Shown: one piece after another, positions 1-8,200 of the stretch | Layout: every line of letters starts with the position of its first letter | Position numbering within the stretch: the stretch's first letter is position 1 | Assembly (NCBI GenBank): GCA_017881285.1 | Contig: JADGRD010000095.1 | Location: forward strand, 1 to 9,329 | Length of the DNA stretch: 9,329 bases | Direction: 5' to 3' | Origin: Pseudomonadota bacterium | Lineage (GTDB): Bacteria > Myxococcota_A > Polyangia > Fen-1088 | Made by a program: the position numbers and the translations under genes | Notes under the pieces: model-generated | What the model saw: the letters and a program-made list of their open reading frames with translations, nothing else | Database searches by the model: none | Told to the model about the DNA's origin: nothing

Positions 1-345
1 GGCAGCGATTTGATTCAGTCGACCATTGTAAATGATCTCATCGAGGCTGATCTTGTAATCGCCGATCTTACCGAGCATAATCCAAATGTGATGTTTGAAC
101 TCGGCGTGCGTATGGCAGAGGACAAGCCTGTAGTGTTGATCAAAGCGCAGGGGACCGGTCCACTATTTGACGTTGACAACATGCTTCGAGTATTCGAGTA
201 CAGCCCTAACCTGTGGCAAACGACAATCGAAAAGGACATGCCAAATCTGCGTGAATTCATCAAGGGAGCGTGGGATAATCGAGCGTCGGAAAAATCATAC
301 ATGAAGATTCTTAGGGGCGCAAAGGTGAAGGGCGGTATCAAATAA
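1..345 (+). CDS. TIR-like / nucleoside 2-deoxyribosyltransferase-fold protein, C-terminal part (5'-truncated by window edge)
   Basis: The reading frame is open from base 1 to a TAA at 343-345 and gives 114 residues, so the true start lies upstream of the window. The diagnostic stretch is ADLVIADLTEHNPNV followed by MFELGVRMA (about residues 14-38). It has a hydrophobic strand ending in D22-L-T, then NPNV and a conserved Glu at residue 33 at the start of a helix. This pattern is typical of the nucleoside 2-deoxyribosyltransferase / TIR-like superfamily, where the Glu is catalytic in glycosidase or NADase members. The next strand (KPVVLI) and a later charged helix (about 75-90) fit the rest of the fold. 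Such proteins cleave N-glycosidic bonds of nucleosides or NAD, and many serve as nucleotide-sensing or NAD-depleting effectors in defence systems. Substrate and full domain architecture cannot be told from this piece. The family call is fairly secure; a role in defence is inference. Base composition is more AT-rich than in the large genes at 1165-9004. Confidence 0.75.
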   Translation, partial: GSDLIQSTIVNDLIEADLVIADLTEHNPNVMFELGVRMAEDKPVVLIKAQGTGPLFDVDNMLRVFEYSPNLWQTTIEKDMPNLREFIKGAWDNRASEKSYMKILRGAKVKGGIK

Positions 346-437
346 CGCATGCAGTCTGATGGGACTACTCAATTGACTGTGGATTCTTCGCATTTATCAT
401 TTGTAGGCATAGTAGTGAACAACTTTCCCTGAAACGG

Positions 438-669
438 TCTGCCGCAGCAAGTCTTGCTCAGGAATCATTTGCTCTTCACTGCGAAACGTGACTTCTTCGA
501 GTGAGGCAGCTGCTCCACGGCTGGGCGAGTGACCTTCAGTTCTGAGCTTCTGTCACTACCTGCGGAGTTCCGGCGGCGTGTTATCATCGAGGAATTGGTG
601 CATCTCAAGGTTCCCAACCACGGGAAGCTCTTTCGGTCGCTGCTGAGGGCTTACTTGGGAAAGCACTAA
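438..669 (+). pseudogene. Decayed YgjP/DUF45-type M48-like metallopeptidase
   Basis: No intact ORF covers this stretch, but the translated fragments line up with the C-terminal half of YgjP-like (DUF45, WLM-type) zinc metallopeptidases. The clearest part is 505-669, which reads GSCSTAGRVTFSSELL, then LPAEFRRRVIIEELVHL and VPNHGKLFRSLLRAYLGKH before TAA. Family members have a WGSCS motif, a HELxHL zinc motif and a second zinc ligand in the NHGKxF stretch. Three lesions are visible. The codon before GSCS (502-504) is TGA where the family has Trp. The zinc motif reads EELVH, so the first His is gone. The upstream homologous pieces lie in two other frames: SAAASLAQESFALH from 438, and RNVTSS at about 482-499, so at least two frameshifts are implied. 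No start codon or N-terminal half was found. DUF45 peptidases often neighbour type I restriction-modification genes, which fits the TIR-like gene just upstream. The product would be inactive. Confidence 0.7.
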
Positions 670-691
670 CTAAAGAAAAAGGGGCCAAGTC

Positions 692-1063
692 TCATTGTGA
701 TGTGACAACGGGTGTGAACTCGGGTATCGGCTTCTTCCTGTAGTCTTCAGCATCGTGTTTTCGCTCCTTATAGAAGATTGCAATCGGAAATACATAACTC
801 TTATTAGGCGTTTGAGATAGCATGAAACATAAAGGAACCAAAGAACGCGACTTCAGTCGAAATATAGATTGAGGTATTTCACCCGTCGTTCTCATCCATT
901 TACTGAAGGGGAAATCATATTTATCGAATGAGAAACTGTCCGGTTCCCCGATAGTATGATTTCCATGAATTTCATACGTTGAATCAATTTCAACAGTTTC
1001 GTGTGGAAGACGGCGAACCATCTGCAGAAGAGACCTGTACGATCTGCCAAATATTTTGTTCAT
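692..1063 (-). CDS. Hypothetical protein, doubtful ORF
   Basis: A 123-codon minus-strand ORF starts with ATG at 1063 and ends at 692. It is the only sizeable ORF between the metallopeptidase remnant and the large operon. The translation has a plausible soluble composition, basic at the N-terminus (KIFGRSYRSLLQMVRRL) and aromatic in the middle (FSFDKYDFPFSKW), but I recognise no domain, signal peptide or membrane helix. I see no convincing Shine-Dalgarno sequence: the 20 nt before the ATG read as an AT-rich stretch without a purine block. The region is AT-rich like the rest of the first kilobase. It could be a real small accessory gene transcribed divergently from the large operon, a fragment of a decayed gene, or a chance ORF. 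Confidence 0.3.
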   Translation of the reverse strand: MNKIFGRSYRSLLQMVRRLPHETVEIDSTYEIHGNHTIGEPDSFSFDKYDFPFSKWMRTTGEIPQSIFRLKSRSLVPLCFMLSQTPNKSYVFPIAIFYKERKHDAEDYRKKPIPEFTPVVTSQ

Positions 1064-1114
1064 TTATTTAGGTAATAACACGGTGAGAAGACTTTAACCT
1101 CTTGCGGAATCATC

Positions 1115-1133
1115 CACCCTGACTCGGAGGGTG
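1115..1133 (+). other. Small hairpin in the leader of the large operon
   Basis: CACCCT (1115-1120) and AGGGTG (1128-1133) are perfect inverted repeats around a 7-nt loop, GACTCGG, and end 31 nt before the ATG at 1165. No T-run follows, so it is not a standard intrinsic terminator. It could be an mRNA leader hairpin or an operator half-site pair, or it could be chance, because a 6-bp stem is short. No convincing -35/-10 pair was found between 1064 and 1154, although 1045-1080 is AT-rich and could hold one. Confidence 0.3.
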
Positions 1134-1154
1134 CCACTCAACGGAAATCACGAC

Positions 1155-1160
1155 AGGAGG
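1155..1160 (+). promoter_or_regulatory. Ribosome binding site of the 1371-codon gene
   Basis: A full AGGAGG lies 4 nt before the ATG at 1165. This is a consensus Shine-Dalgarno sequence and fixes the start of the gene, although the spacing is slightly short. Confidence 0.8.
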
Positions 1161-1164
1161 CAGT

Positions 1165-4100
1165 ATGGCTCAGAGCCTTTTCAACCGGCTCGTGTTGGGA
1201 GATAGCGTCACTTCTCTGCTGGACAAAGTGCTCCTTCCTGTGGGTGGGTTGAAATTGCCACCGATCGGTCCACCGCCTGGCATCATAACCCTAGTGCAGT
1301 CCCCCGGCGTACTCGGCTTCAAGCTGAACGGCACCTTGCGCTGGCTGATTGATGTCAGGTTTTTCGCCGGAGCGCCTACCCTTGTCACCAAATCGACGCC
1401 GAAGGGCTTCCGCATCCAGCTGAGGAACGCGCGATTCCCAGGCACGCAGCTACCGGCCGATTTTGTATGCGTGCTGCAGCCGAAGGGGATCTTGGGCACG
1501 CCCATGGACATCACGTTCACGCTGGGAGGCTTTCATGGCCAGGCAGTCTTCGAGCGCTGGCTAGCTGGCCAGCAACTGCTGCAGTCGCTGGTCATGCTCG
1601 GCTCCGATGTGTGTGCGCTGGGGACGGCATCGAAACTGGCAATCTCCGGCAATGACGAGGCACGCTTTTTCCCCAACTGGCTCTTCGCGATGGGCGGCAT
1701 CAAAATGGCGTCCGTCAGCGGACTGGGTCCGGATATGCCGAGCGATTTGCTCAATCTGAAGCTGCTTTCCCCCAGCGACCCGAGCTTGAGCGCGCATCCC
1801 AAATCCAAGAGGACGCTGCTCAGCCTGACTGCCGGCAGTGCCGAGTGGGACTTGAAGCCGACCGTCACGGATCTCTCGATTGGAAAGCTGACTGCAGCGG
1901 ACGGTCTATTCAGCCGCATCGACATCGAAGCCGGGGAGAGCGCCGCCGGTGATGTGGCTCGCGTGCTGGTTGCGTCGTCAACGCGCACCGACAGCCTTTC
2001 GCTTCAAGTGGCCGGGAGCATCAGTGATCTCGACGGAAATGCCTTCGCTCTGGCGCTCGAACTGCCCACCTACGCCATCGCCTTTGACCCCACGGACGAT
2101 CATTCGCTGGGCGATGAAACCACGCTTACCGCGCGCTTCGACCGCGTTCCGAAATGGATGGCTGCAGACGGTTTTGCCCTGCTGGTGGGCGGCGCGACGA
2201 GCTCTTCCGGCTTTGAGGCCAATACACTCAATGGCGCGGAAACTTCGGTGAGTTGTGAGCCGGGTCTGGTAGCGGCCACCGCGCCACTTGCAATTGCCGG
2301 TGGGGAAACCGTTGCAACGCGTCCGTTGGCTCTTGCAAACGGGCTGGTGCTGCCTATCGTGAAGGCCGCCGGCGCCGCGCCCGGTTGGGGCATCATCGCT
2401 GCGAATGTGAAGGGTCAGCCGCGCCTCTCGCTGCCCGATTTCGCCGTCTCCGTGCTTCGCCGCGAGGATCTGTTGGCGCTCGATTTTCTCTTTTTTAACT
2501 TGGCGCTCGAAGGTGGAGGCGGTCAGGCTCCGCGGCTGGCGGTAATGGACACGAGCCAGCCGGCGTACATCGTCGCCCGCTTCAATGGGCCGCAGAATAT
2601 CGCCGAGCAGACTTTTCTGGAAAGCTACACGGATCCGCCGGGACACACGCCACACAATCAGACAACCAATGAAACACCGCCCTCTCCCCCGGTCAAGACG
2701 TTGGCCGCAGGCCCCAGCCACTTGGCTTTCCAGTTACCCGCGGGCAGCACCGGCCTGCCTTACGCTCTGAATTCACTGCTGAATTGGGTGCAGTTCCCGC
2801 AGAGCGTGATCGACACCAAGGGGCTCAAGGTGCTGCGGAAGCCGTTACCGACCGAGACCTCGATTGAGGCGCCGTGGCGGCTCTATCTTTCGCCGGACGC
2901 CTCGGAGACTTGGACGCACGCGGCGCTGCCGGTGACCGAGAACAATCGCACCGAACTGTGGCACACGCGCTTGGCCAAGCGCGTGCAGAAGGGCGATCAC
3001 TTCGTGGCCGATGAGGCTGCGGCACGCCAGATTCGCGCCGTATGGTCGCCTGATTATAAGCTGGGCGACCCGCCGCCGCATTCCGAACCGCCGGTGCCAT
3101 TCCGCATGTCGCTCGATCCAGACGACCGCGACCAGATCGTGCGGCTTTCGAGCGACTTCACCATCCCGCAATATCAGCCCGCGGCCATCCACGCCGATAA
3201 GCTATTTCTGACTACGCTGGGAGCTTGGATGGATGTGTTGGGCGATTTCGATCCCTTCTCGATCCCGGGCCAGCCATTCAGCGTGCTGCAATGGCGCCAT
3301 ATCGCCACCATGGGACGCGACGCTTACGCGCGCGTGGTCTACGCCGGATACCTTTGCCATCCAGGCCATCGCGCCGCGCTGGTCAAGGTGACGGAGCGTA
3401 AGTTTCAATTGAACCCTTCGGGGCAGACTACGGCATACCTGCGCCAGCGTTTCTTTCTGATCGTGCGCCAACCGGAGATGGATTACAGCGCTGCAAACTT
3501 CCTGACCCCGGCCCAGCAGCGCGAACTGCCGTACAAGAAACTGCGGATCACCACTCTGATCACACCCGATCTGGACGCGCCGGATGTGGTCGGGGGCCGG
3601 TATTCATTTTTCCCGAAAGTGGGCGGCCAGCCTTACCTGTTCCACCTGGTGGGGACAGACGCTGAGGGACAGACCTCAGAATTCACTTCGCCCTTGTACT
3701 TCGTTGAACTGGGCGGCAATTACTCTGACGCGGTAAACAAGTGGCACACCTCGAGCTTCCGCACACGCGACCTGGCCGGCCAGAAGGTGGCCTACGCGCC
3801 CAACAGCAAACCCGGCGATACCACACTACATACCACGAACATGACATTTGACGCGGTGTCGCGAGGCGGAGATCCGCCGTTTTTCCCGCAGATGTCGGGC
3901 GCCGATGTGACAGTGCCAGCCATTCAGCAGATCACCGGTCAGGCCGAAGCGCTCTCCATCCAGTATTTTGCGGACTACGTGACCAACGATTTCAATTCCG
4001 GTGGCGTGTTTGTGCAGAAGACCGGGGGACCGCTTGGGCTGCCTTTCCGCGCAGACCAATCGGGTGGCGTTGCCACACCCAATATGCAAGTGACGGGCCT

Positions 4101-5280
4101 TTCGCGCCGCTTCGGGACCGTCAGTGGCGCACTGAATAAAATCGACACTGGCCAGTTCGATCCCAGCGAATATTTCGGCGACCTCAATGCTGCATTGTTC
4201 GGCGTGGTTCCGCTGAAGGACCTCATCGACGGCATCTTCGGGGATGAAACGGTTCCCAAGCTGTTGACGGAAAGACTGCCCAACGCCATCCAGACCAAGC
4301 TGCATTGGGCGGCGCAGGTGAAGCAGAAATACCAAGTACTGCTGGTGACGCTGGAGTTTGACGACCCTCCGACCGCGCTCACGCTCGACGTGCTGATCGA
4401 AACGCCGCTTACCGGCGGGCCTCCAGTGGTATCGGTCCAAGGGGGGCTCACGAACTTCGCGCTCACCCTGGGCGGCGTCGTCGGCATCAAGTTCAAGGGC
4501 CTGACCTTTAATGCGCCGGCGGGCAAGAAACTAGATGTGGCGGCCGATATTGAAGGCGATGGCCTGCAATTCCTCGGCGATCTCAGCTTCCTCAATGAGC
4601 TGCGCAAATTCATTCCCAGCGATGGATTCCAGGATCCGCCCAGCGTAGATGTGACCGCCGATGGAGTGACCGCTAGTTATTCACTGGCGATTCCCTCGAT
4701 CGGTGTGGGCGTGTTCAGCCTGGAGAACATCAAGCTGAGCGCCGCGCTGACGCTGCCCTTCGTACCGCCAGCGCCGCTGCGGTTCCGTTTCGCTTTCAGC
4801 GAGCGGGAATCGCCCTTCATTATCACGGTGTCGCTGCTGGGCGGGGGTGGCTTCTTTGGCATCGCGGTGGGGCCCGACGGCGTCGAGATGCTGGAAGCTT
4901 CATTGGAAGTGGGCGCACAGTGCTCCATCGATGTAGTGGTGGCCAGCGGCAGCGTCCACATCATGGCGGGCGTGTATCTCAAGATCGATCTCACAAGCAA
5001 TGAGAGCCAGCTCACGGGTTACCTGCGCGCCGGCGGCAGCCTGGATGTGCTCGGCATCATCAGCGCTTCGGTCGAGTTCTACCTGGGCTTCACTTACTAC
5101 TTCGGACCGCCCTGCAAGATTGCAGGCGAAGCCACCGTGACTATTGAAGTGCACGTGCTGTTCTTCAGCGCGTCGGTGCATGCGTCGCTGCGGCGGGAAT
5201 TCAGCGATCCACGGATTTCGTTCACGGACCTGATCGCACCCGCCGACTGGGACTATTATTGCGATTCCTTCGCGGCCTGA
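1165..5280 (+). CDS. Very large uncharacterised beta-rich protein (1371 aa), first gene of the operon
   Basis: The function is unknown. The start is set by AGGAGG just upstream, and the gene ends in TGA at 5278-5280. The N-terminus (MAQSLFNRLVLGDSV) lacks a Sec or Tat signal and no convincing transmembrane helix is seen, so the product is cytosolic unless it leaves by a specialised route. Residues 1-450 are Gly/Ala/Leu-rich and look like beta strands. A Pro/Thr-rich linker lies near 490-510. Residues 460-850 hold the most family-like blocks: AYIVARFNGPQNIAEQTF (467-484), SHLAFQLPAG (518-527), SIEAPWRLYLSP (566-577), NRTELWHTRL (594-603), GRDAYARVVYAGYL (717-730), ALVKVTERKF (738-747), AYLRQRFFLIVRQP (757-770) and YLFHLVGTDAEG (824-835). 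I recall similar motifs in large hypothetical proteins of other environmental bacteria, but I know of no named domain. Residues 1215-1345 are a Gly-rich run of alternating hydrophobic strands, ending in a charged, aromatic tail (DWDYYCDSFAA). The tight spacing to the next gene suggests that the two products work together. Confidence 0.85.
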   Translation: MAQSLFNRLVLGDSVTSLLDKVLLPVGGLKLPPIGPPPGIITLVQSPGVLGFKLNGTLRWLIDVRFFAGAPTLVTKSTPKGFRIQLRNARFPGTQLPADFVCVLQPKGILGTPMDITFTLGGFHGQAVFERWLAGQQLLQSLVMLGSDVCALGTASKLAISGNDEARFFPNWLFAMGGIKMASVSGLGPDMPSDLLNLKLLSPSDPSLSAHPKSKRTLLSLTAGSAEWDLKPTVTDLSIGKLTAADGLFSRIDIEAGESAAGDVARVLVASSTRTDSLSLQVAGSISDLDGNAFALALELPTYAIAFDPTDDHSLGDETTLTARFDRVPKWMAADGFALLVGGATSSSGFEANTLNGAETSVSCEPGLVAATAPLAIAGGETVATRPLALANGLVLPIVKAAGAAPGWGIIAANVKGQPRLSLPDFAVSVLRREDLLALDFLFFNLALEGGGGQAPRLAVMDTSQPAYIVARFNGPQNIAEQTFLESYTDPPGHTPHNQTTNETPPSPPVKTLAAGPSHLAFQLPAGSTGLPYALNSLLNWVQFPQSVIDTKGLKVLRKPLPTETSIEAPWRLYLSPDASETWTHAALPVTENNRTELWHTRLAKRVQKGDHFVADEAAARQIRAVWSPDYKLGDPPPHSEPPVPFRMSLDPDDRDQIVRLSSDFTIPQYQPAAIHADKLFLTTLGAWMDVLGDFDPFSIPGQPFSVLQWRHIATMGRDAYARVVYAGYLCHPGHRAALVKVTERKFQLNPSGQTTAYLRQRFFLIVRQPEMDYSAANFLTPAQQRELPYKKLRITTLITPDLDAPDVVGGRYSFFPKVGGQPYLFHLVGTDAEGQTSEFTSPLYFVELGGNYSDAVNKWHTSSFRTRDLAGQKVAYAPNSKPGDTTLHTTNMTFDAVSRGGDPPFFPQMSGADVTVPAIQQITGQAEALSIQYFADYVTNDFNSGGVFVQKTGGPLGLPFRADQSGGVATPNMQVTGLSRRFGTVSGALNKIDTGQFDPSEYFGDLNAALFGVVPLKDLIDGIFGDETVPKLLTERLPNAIQTKLHWAAQVKQKYQVLLVTLEFDDPPTALTLDVLIETPLTGGPPVVSVQGGLTNFALTLGGVVGIKFKGLTFNAPAGKKLDVAADIEGDGLQFLGDLSFLNELRKFIPSDGFQDPPSVDVTADGVTASYSLAIPSIGVGVFSLENIKLSAALTLPFVPPAPLRFRFAFSERESPFIITVSLLGGGGFFGIAVGPDGVEMLEASLEVGAQCSIDVVVASGSVHIMAGVYLKIDLTSNESQLTGYLRAGGSLDVLGIISASVEFYLGFTYYFGPPCKIAGEATVTIEVHVLFFSASVHASLRREFSDPRISFTDLIAPADWDYYCDSFAA

Positions 5281-5283
5281 GAG

Positions 5284-5288
5284 AGGAG
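5284..5288 (+). promoter_or_regulatory. Ribosome binding site of the 1236-codon gene
   Basis: AGGAG lies 5 nt before the ATG at 5294, inside the 13-nt gap after the upstream stop codon. It supports this start and translation from a shared mRNA. Confidence 0.8.
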
Positions 5289-5293
5289 ATAAA

Positions 5294-8200
5294 ATGAGCA
5301 TCCGCAACATCATGTGGACGGCGTTGCCGAACGGTTTCAACCCCGCGGGAGACCATCTCAAGATATCGGTGCTGATGTCTCCGCGGCTGGTCACCGACAA
5401 CGGCGTGGACGGGACGCTGGCCCAGTTTCCCGAATTCCTGGATTGGCCGGCAGTAGTTGCCAAGCTCTCCTTTCGCGTGCAATTCCAAAGCGGCCCCACG
5501 GTGGCCGCGACCCCGATAGTAGAGGCTGACTTTCCGGCCCTCGATTCGGCGGCGTGGAAAGCGTTGTTCAACAGTCAGACTCCGGTGGCATCCTTTGCTT
5601 TCGAGAACAAGGCGGGCATTCCCGTGCGCTCGTTTCCCACCAAGAGCGTGCTTTCCTTCCTGAAGACCCAGTATCAGCACATTGCCGTTACCTCGCCCGC
5701 GAACAAACCGAACCTGGCGCAACTTGGAATCGGTCCGAATACGCCCGGAGACGTCGGCTTTGGATCGGTGATCATCAGCAGGAAGCAGAAGGAAGGGCTT
5801 GACGCGCGGATTTCGCGCCTGCTGAAGGATTACAACTGCGTCCCACCCGGAGTCGGAACGCCGGCGATGGACTTTTACCAAGTCCGGCTGATGCACGATT
5901 TTCTTTCCAAGCAAGTGCTGAATCCAGACGGGACGCGTCAATCACTGCCGCCGCAGCAGCCGCCGGATTTGGATTTCCATCGCGCCATCGGGGCCATGGG
6001 CCAGTATCAGAAACTGTTGCGCGCGCTGGGGCTAGCGATCGACCTGGAAGTGCCGCTGGCCAACGTGCCCGCCGAATCCAACGTACGGGTGATACCAAGC
6101 CTGCAAGGCGTGCCGCCCATGACGCCCTGGACTGCGTATCGGCACGATGCAAAAGCCAAGCAATTCTTTCCCGGGCCTGGACCCGCCGGCGACGTGACAC
6201 GCGGCATGCTGCTGCTCTCCGGCACGGACCAGTACGACGTAGTGGAAGTTGATGTGGACGGAGCCGCCGAAAAAGTGCTGGATTTCGCCTTCAACCTGTG
6301 GCGCATCGCTTTCGGCGAAGCGACGAGCACGATCGACACGCCACAGCATTACGGGCTGCCCTCACTGCGCTCGGCCGGATTCTCCTGTGCCCGCGTGGGC
6401 CGGGCACTGCGGCTGGTAGCGACGTTTCAGAACGCACAACAGAACAACAACGCCATTGTGGCCAATCCACAGAATTCCAACGTAGTGCTGCACGCCGATG
6501 AAGTGACCCGCGGATATCGTGTGGACGTGTGGAGTTCCCTCGACGGGCAATGGCATTCGCTTTGTTTTCGCGACGGAACATATCACTTCCTGAACGGGCC
6601 GCTGACGCGCCAGTTCACGGATGAAGGCTTCGTCACGGTCGCCACTTCACAATCAGCGGACGGCACGTCGAACGATCTGCATCTGCCGGAGTCGCTATTC
6701 CGCTGGGCCGGCTGGAGCCTGAGCGCGCACCGCCCGGGCAAGACGATCGGCTCCGATTCCACACCTGCCAGCCCGGCCAATCCGGCCACAGCGGCGTTTC
6801 GCCTAGAGACTGCATTCACGGTTACCAAGGGCACGCTGCCGCGACTGCGTTTTGCCACCCTCTACCAATTCCGCGTCCGCGCCGTCGACCTGGCCGCCAA
6901 CAGCCTGCCCTACGACGACATCCTGGATGACATCTACAATCTGCCGCCGCAGCCTCTACCATACCTGCGCTACGAGTCGGTGCCGCCGCCTGTGCTGGTA
7001 CTGCGGCAGCCACTGGGACCGGATATCACGCCCGGCGAGTCGGTGGACCGGATCGTGATCCGCAGCAACTACAACACACACATCGCCACCATCTCCGAGC
7101 GGCACATGGCTGTACCGAAAGCTACGCACGAAATGGTGGAGTTACACGGCATGCTGGATACACCAGCTGGACCTCCCGACAAAGCGTTGTACAGCCTGCT
7201 TTCGACACGCGACGGAACGTTCAACACTGATCCAGCGCATCCGGATCAGCCGGTGCCGTACCCGGAACCGGAGGTGGCGTTGCCGTACCTGCCGGACCCG
7301 TTCGCCCCCGGTGCGGCTTTTCGTACTCTGCCTGGAACCGTGCCGGGATCGGTCTGGAAAACGCCATTCAGCGGTGAATGGCCCAATCCGCGCCCATTCC
7401 GCTTCGCACTGGACGAAGGCTCCGAGCCGCCCAGTTTCGTAGAAAGTGCCACCGAGCGCGTTCTCACCGTGCATCTTCCCAAAGCCGACGTGGCAACGGT
7501 GGCGCTGAGCTGCTACCTGACTGATGACGATACAACTCGTCCGCCAGACATGCTCTCCACCATGAAGATCTGGTCGTGGATCGTGGAGGCGAATCCACCC
7601 AATCTCAGCGATCTCAATCAGCTCGCACTCGACGGCGGCCATTGGATGCTCACACCACCGCGCATCCTCACGCTGGTTCATGCAGTACAGCAGCCACTGA
7701 TCGAGCCGCAGTTTCAGAATCTGACCAGCACTAAGATTCCGGGCAAGACGTTCGCCATCCTGATCGACGAGTTTCCAATCAGCGGCAAAAGCACGATCAA
7801 AGTGGACATGCAGGCCGACTGGCAGGAGCCGGTGGACGACCTCAGCAATCAGCCGCAACCGGTGATTCTAACGGGCTCTACGATCGCGTTCAGCACGGCG
7901 ATCGAACCCAAGATGACAGTAGCCCAAGTCGCGGGCAAGCACGAATTCCACGACACGAAACATCGCAATGTGAAATACACCGCCATCGCCACCACCAGGT
8001 TCCGTGAGTATTTCCCGGCGGCGATCACTGCGAATCCTGACAACCTCACACGCAAGTCACAGCCTGAGACTCTCTCCATTCTGAGTTCCTCACGTCCGGC
8101 AGCGCCCAAGGTGTTATACGTGATCCCGACCTTTGCCTGGGAGCCCGAGGCGGAGGACGCCTGGAATTTCAACCGGCGCGGCGGCGGGTTACGCATTTAT

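Noticed and set aside
346..437. Possible terminator after the TIR-like gene
   Set aside because: Only a 4-bp stem (AGTC/GACT) and the GCATGC palindrome are visible, with no T-run.
601..640. NHGKLF region plus EELVH as an active zinc site
   Set aside because: The first His of HExxH is replaced by Glu and the frame is interrupted upstream, so an active enzyme is not supported.
1040..1080. Promoter candidate TTGTTC ... TAATAA upstream of the operon
   Set aside because: The spacing between the hexamers is about 11 nt, far from the usual 16-18, so it was not annotated.
4816..4870. Hydrophobic Gly-rich stretch (residues 1218-1235) of the first large protein as a transmembrane helix
   Set aside because: It alternates as beta strands around a GGGG turn and sits within a series of similar strands, so a helix is unlikely.
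4900..5941. Long minus-strand ORFs (223 and 239 codons) across the junction of the two large genes
   Set aside because: They lie opposite well-supported coding sequence and have Arg/Gly/His-rich, low-complexity translations typical of antisense shadows in GC-rich genes. The 13-nt gap with a Shine-Dalgarno sequence fits the plus-strand reading.
7784..7795. GKST in the second large protein (residues 831-834) as a Walker A P-loop
   Set aside because: The full GxxxxGK[ST] pattern is missing: the position five residues before the Gly-Lys pair is not Gly, and no Walker B partner is seen.
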